Shown: piece by piece, positions 62,757 to 64,000 of the stretch | Position numbering within the stretch: the stretch's first letter is position 1 | Layout of the letters: the number at the start of each line of letters is the position of its first letter | Assembly (NCBI RefSeq): GCF_014854695.1 | Contig: NZ_CP027557.1 | Location: 2,294,001 to 2,358,000 of the forward strand | From: Rhodococcus rhodochrous | Lineage (GTDB): Bacteria > Actinomycetota > Actinomycetes > Mycobacteriales > Mycobacteriaceae | DNA length: 64,000 nt | Direction of reading: 5' to 3' | Position numbers and translations under genes: made by a program | The notes under the pieces: generated by a model | Seen by the model: only the letters and a program-made list of their open reading frames with translations | What the model was told of the DNA's origin: nothing | The model's database searches: none

Positions 62757-63326
62757 TCACCGGCCGACATCCGTTCGGAGGGTGCGCTGCATGACGAAAT
62801 CGTCGTGCGTCTGCGCGCCCACGACGAACGTGCGCGTGCCCACCACCTCGAAGCCCTGCTTCTCGTAGAAGCGTCGGGCGCGGGTGTTCTTCTGGTTGAC
62901 GCCGAGCCACAGGCCGGCACGCCCGAGCGTGTGGGCCCGCGCGACGATCGCATCCATGAGCGCCGCAGAGATTCCGGAACCATGATGGCCCGGTATCACG
63001 TACAGCTTGCTGATCTCGATCGCCGGCCGCGCCGTGATCATCGTGTCGATCGCCGGATCCTCCGGAGCGGCGTCCACTGCCATCAGGTATCCGACGATCT
63101 CCTCACCCGCGCGCGCCTCGAGAACGATGCGTTCGGGGGAGGACAGGTACTCGGCGAACTTCTCCGCGCTGAGGGTGCGCTCGATGAAGTCGGCGATGTC
63201 GTCCTCGGCGGCGTCCGGAGGGCAGGCGAGCGGGAAGGTCGCGGCAGCGACCTGAGCGATCGCCTCGGCATCCCAGATGCCCGCCTCGTCGACGGAGATC
63301 GCTTCTTCGAGTGGTGGCATGGACAT
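62757..63326 (-). CDS. GNAT-family N-acetyltransferase (Rv2669-like)
   Basis: A 189-residue acetyltransferase with one GNAT domain. The acetyl-CoA-binding segment is KLYVIPGHHGSGISAALMDAIV (Q/RxxGxG/A variant HHGSG, about 115-122). The later strand-helix is NQKNTRARRFYEKQGFEVVG (about 145-162). The substrate is unknown; a small molecule or an N-terminus. Three in-frame starts (63332 GTG, 63326 ATG, 63320 ATG) cannot be separated; the middle one is used. It ends 54 bp from the convergent zapE stop. Confidence 0.85.
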   Translation of the reverse strand: MSMPPLEEAISVDEAGIWDAEAIAQVAAATFPLACPPDAAEDDIADFIERTLSAEKFAEYLSSPERIVLEARAGEEIVGYLMAVDAAPEDPAIDTMITARPAIEISKLYVIPGHHGSGISAALMDAIVARAHTLGRAGLWLGVNQKNTRARRFYEKQGFEVVGTRTFVVGAQTHDDFVMQRTLRTDVGR

Positions 63327-63435
63327 GCACACCAGTGAAGCACTCGGACGGGACGATCCGGCAGATGCCCCGCGTGTCGATGCGAGACGGAGACACGAGC
63401 CCGGACGCGAGACGGAGAAGGGTCCGAATATGGCT

Positions 63436-63473
63436 GAACCCCAGCCTTGGATGGGGGGTCATGGCTGGGGTTC
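63436..63473. repeat. 11-bp inverted repeat in the leader region
   Basis: GAACCCCAGCC (63436-63446) and GGCTGGGGTTC (63463-63473) with a 16-nt loop. It lies in the 283-bp gap between the GNAT start and the leader peptide. It may be a plus-strand hairpin or an operator. I see no convincing gene in this stretch. Confidence 0.75.
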
Positions 63474-63573
63474 GACACCATCGGGGGGATGGCAACATCC
63501 ACGCTACATGAGGGATCCCTCAGGTTCCAGCGACCGTGGTCACGGTTGCGTCACACGGTCCCGTGCATGCGAC

Positions 63574-63602
63574 TTGCACGAAATGTCGGGGCGTTGTACC
63601 GT
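63574..63602 (+). promoter_or_regulatory. Promoter of the leader peptide/LeuA-like gene
   Basis: TTGCAC (63574-63579), exactly 17 bp, TACCGT (63597-63602), then 7 nt to ATG 63610. The mRNA should start at or beside this ATG. Confidence 0.65.
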
Positions 63603-63609
63603 CGCGGCT

Positions 63610-63651
63610 ATGAAGCGCGTACTCGTAGTTCACCGCCGTAGCGGGGTCTGA
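63610..63651 (+). CDS. Leaderless 13-residue attenuator peptide
   Basis: Short open frame encoding MKRVLVVHRRSGV, with stop TGA at 63649-63651. Four of 13 residues are Val and one is Leu, clustered as VLVV, so ribosome progress should depend on branched-chain amino acid supply. It begins immediately after a good promoter and ends in front of alternative hairpins, as leader peptides of actinobacterial ilv/leu genes do. Start is fixed by the -10 element 7 nt upstream. Peptide function is inferred; no family search was possible. Confidence 0.6.
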   Translation: MKRVLVVHRRSGV

Positions 63652-63713
63652 TTCGGACCGACCCCTCGCTGCGGGTCGTTGAGCTACGCGTCGGTCCTTC
63701 CTTCTCGTGGAAG
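63645..63713 (+). promoter_or_regulatory. Alternative hairpins of a translation/transcription attenuator
   Basis: GGACCGAC (63655-63662) can pair with GTCGGTCC (63690-63697). CGACCC (63659-63664) can pair with GGGTCG (63673-63678), sharing the same left arm, so the two exclude each other. GGTC (63645-63648) in the leader-peptide end can pair with GACC (63656-63659). CTTCC (63697-63701) can pair with GGAAG (63709-63713), hiding the probable ribosome-binding site of the next gene. Confidence 0.6.
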
Positions 63714-63726
63714 ACCACTACGAACG

Positions 63727-64000
63727 ATGAACGCCTTCACCTCCTTCTCGGATTTCGCCCCGATGTTCCCCTTCGGCACCCCTGATGCCGATCCGTTCTT
63801 CGCCCGTTACGGACGTGCCCTTCCTCGGGGATTGCGCGAGGAAGCCTCCGGCATGAGCTGGACGGAGTTCGAATCCACCTACGGTGCGCAGCACGGCCCG
63901 GTCCGCCTCGGTGGCTGGACCGCGACGGCCCTGGGTGCGGGACGCAGCGCCTTCGAGGCAACGATCGCGATCGGCGACACGATCCACACGGCATCCGCCA
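63727..64000 (+). CDS. LeuA regulatory-domain-like protein (partial, runs off the window)
   Basis: First 91 codons of an open frame starting at ATG 63727. After about 40 residues rich in Phe and Pro, the segment MSWTEFESTYGAQHGPVRL and the following ATIAIGDTIHTASA resemble the junction and start of the C-terminal leucine-binding regulatory domain of 2-isopropylmalate synthase (pattern LWxxFxxEY...GPVRL). A full LeuA would need about 400 catalytic residues before this, which are absent, so it seems to be a free-standing regulatory domain. A leader peptide with valines precedes it. Identification is by pattern only. Confidence 0.5.
   Translation, partial: MNAFTSFSDFAPMFPFGTPDADPFFARYGRALPRGLREEASGMSWTEFESTYGAQHGPVRLGGWTATALGAGRSAFEATIAIGDTIHTASA

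Noticed and set aside
63430-63651. Extended frame beginning MAEPQPWMGG and reading into the leader peptide
   Set aside because: It crosses the -35/-10 promoter and an inverted repeat and has no ribosome-binding site; the 13-codon frame starting at 63610 fits the promoter better.
1-64000. CRISPR arrays, tRNA or rRNA genes, insertion sequences, prophage
   Set aside because: The repeats found are adjacent units without spacers. I saw no tRNA-like cloverleaf sequence, no rRNA, and no transposase or integrase motif on either strand.

Overview
The window is high-GC actinobacterial chromosome, most likely from a Rhodococcus or close relative in the Mycobacteriales. Three things point there: gene content, a gene order that tracks the Mycobacterium tuberculosis block around Rv2669-Rv2715 with insertions and losses, and mycolic-acid-group genes (aftC, cei, ceoB/ceoC, DUF3710, DUF4193, DUF3093). 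I recognised M. tuberculosis orthologs from memory of the families, not by searching. I found no rRNA, tRNA, insertion sequence, phage gene or CRISPR array.

Layout. 1-6.7 kb: class III aminotransferase, small membrane protein, YiiX-like cysteine hydrolase, oxyR, LysR-like sensor domain, DUF3516 RNA helicase. 6.8-13 kb: alpha/beta hydrolase, PAC2 protein, lipoprotein, DUF4192, then ideR-galE. 13-17 kb: acuC-patA, a translationally coupled lysine deacetylase/acetyltransferase pair. 17-24 kb: sigB, methyltransferase, DUF3099, DUF3039, YihY, DNA helicase. 24-30 kb: small proteins, a KhtTU-type K+/H+ antiporter, sigA, ppgK, suhB, cei. 31-40 kb: conserved envelope and housekeeping genes (DUF4193, DUF3093, dut, DUF3710, OB-fold protein, DUF3159, ceoB/ceoC, APC permease, RNA methyltransferase). 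40-46 kb: a MarR-controlled 14-TM exporter, dxs, sugar porter. 46-50.7 kb: DUF2236, RNase D, WS/DGAT and DUF3000. 50.8-56.3 kb: hemE-hemG-chdC plus a bisC-like molybdoenzyme. 56-63 kb: lactate dehydrogenase, HAD phosphatase, msrB, aftC, an exported hydrolase homolog, zapE and a GNAT. The right edge holds a leader peptide, a set of alternative hairpins, and the start of a protein resembling the free-standing regulatory domain of LeuA.

How the parts work together. Housekeeping regulation (sigA, sigB, ideR, oxyR) sits beside metal, redox and envelope functions. The heme genes form the coproporphyrin-dependent route (HemE, CgoX/HemG, ChdC). CeoB/CeoC and KhtTU both concern potassium. The acuC-patA pair should toggle acetyl-CoA synthetase or similar enzymes. 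Many genes have a TANNNT (or CANNNT) element ending 6-8 nt before the start codon, which indicates leaderless transcription; this decided several start codons.

Most interesting signals: (1) a leaderless 13-codon peptide (63610-63651) followed by mutually exclusive hairpins and a hairpin covering the ribosome-binding site of the LeuA-like gene; (2) an exact KstR-type operator overlapping the WS/DGAT promoter; (3) a molybdoenzyme fused to the end of the heme operon; (4) an alpha/beta hydrolase with Asn in the nucleophile position; (5) several short tandem repeats anchored on start or stop codons.
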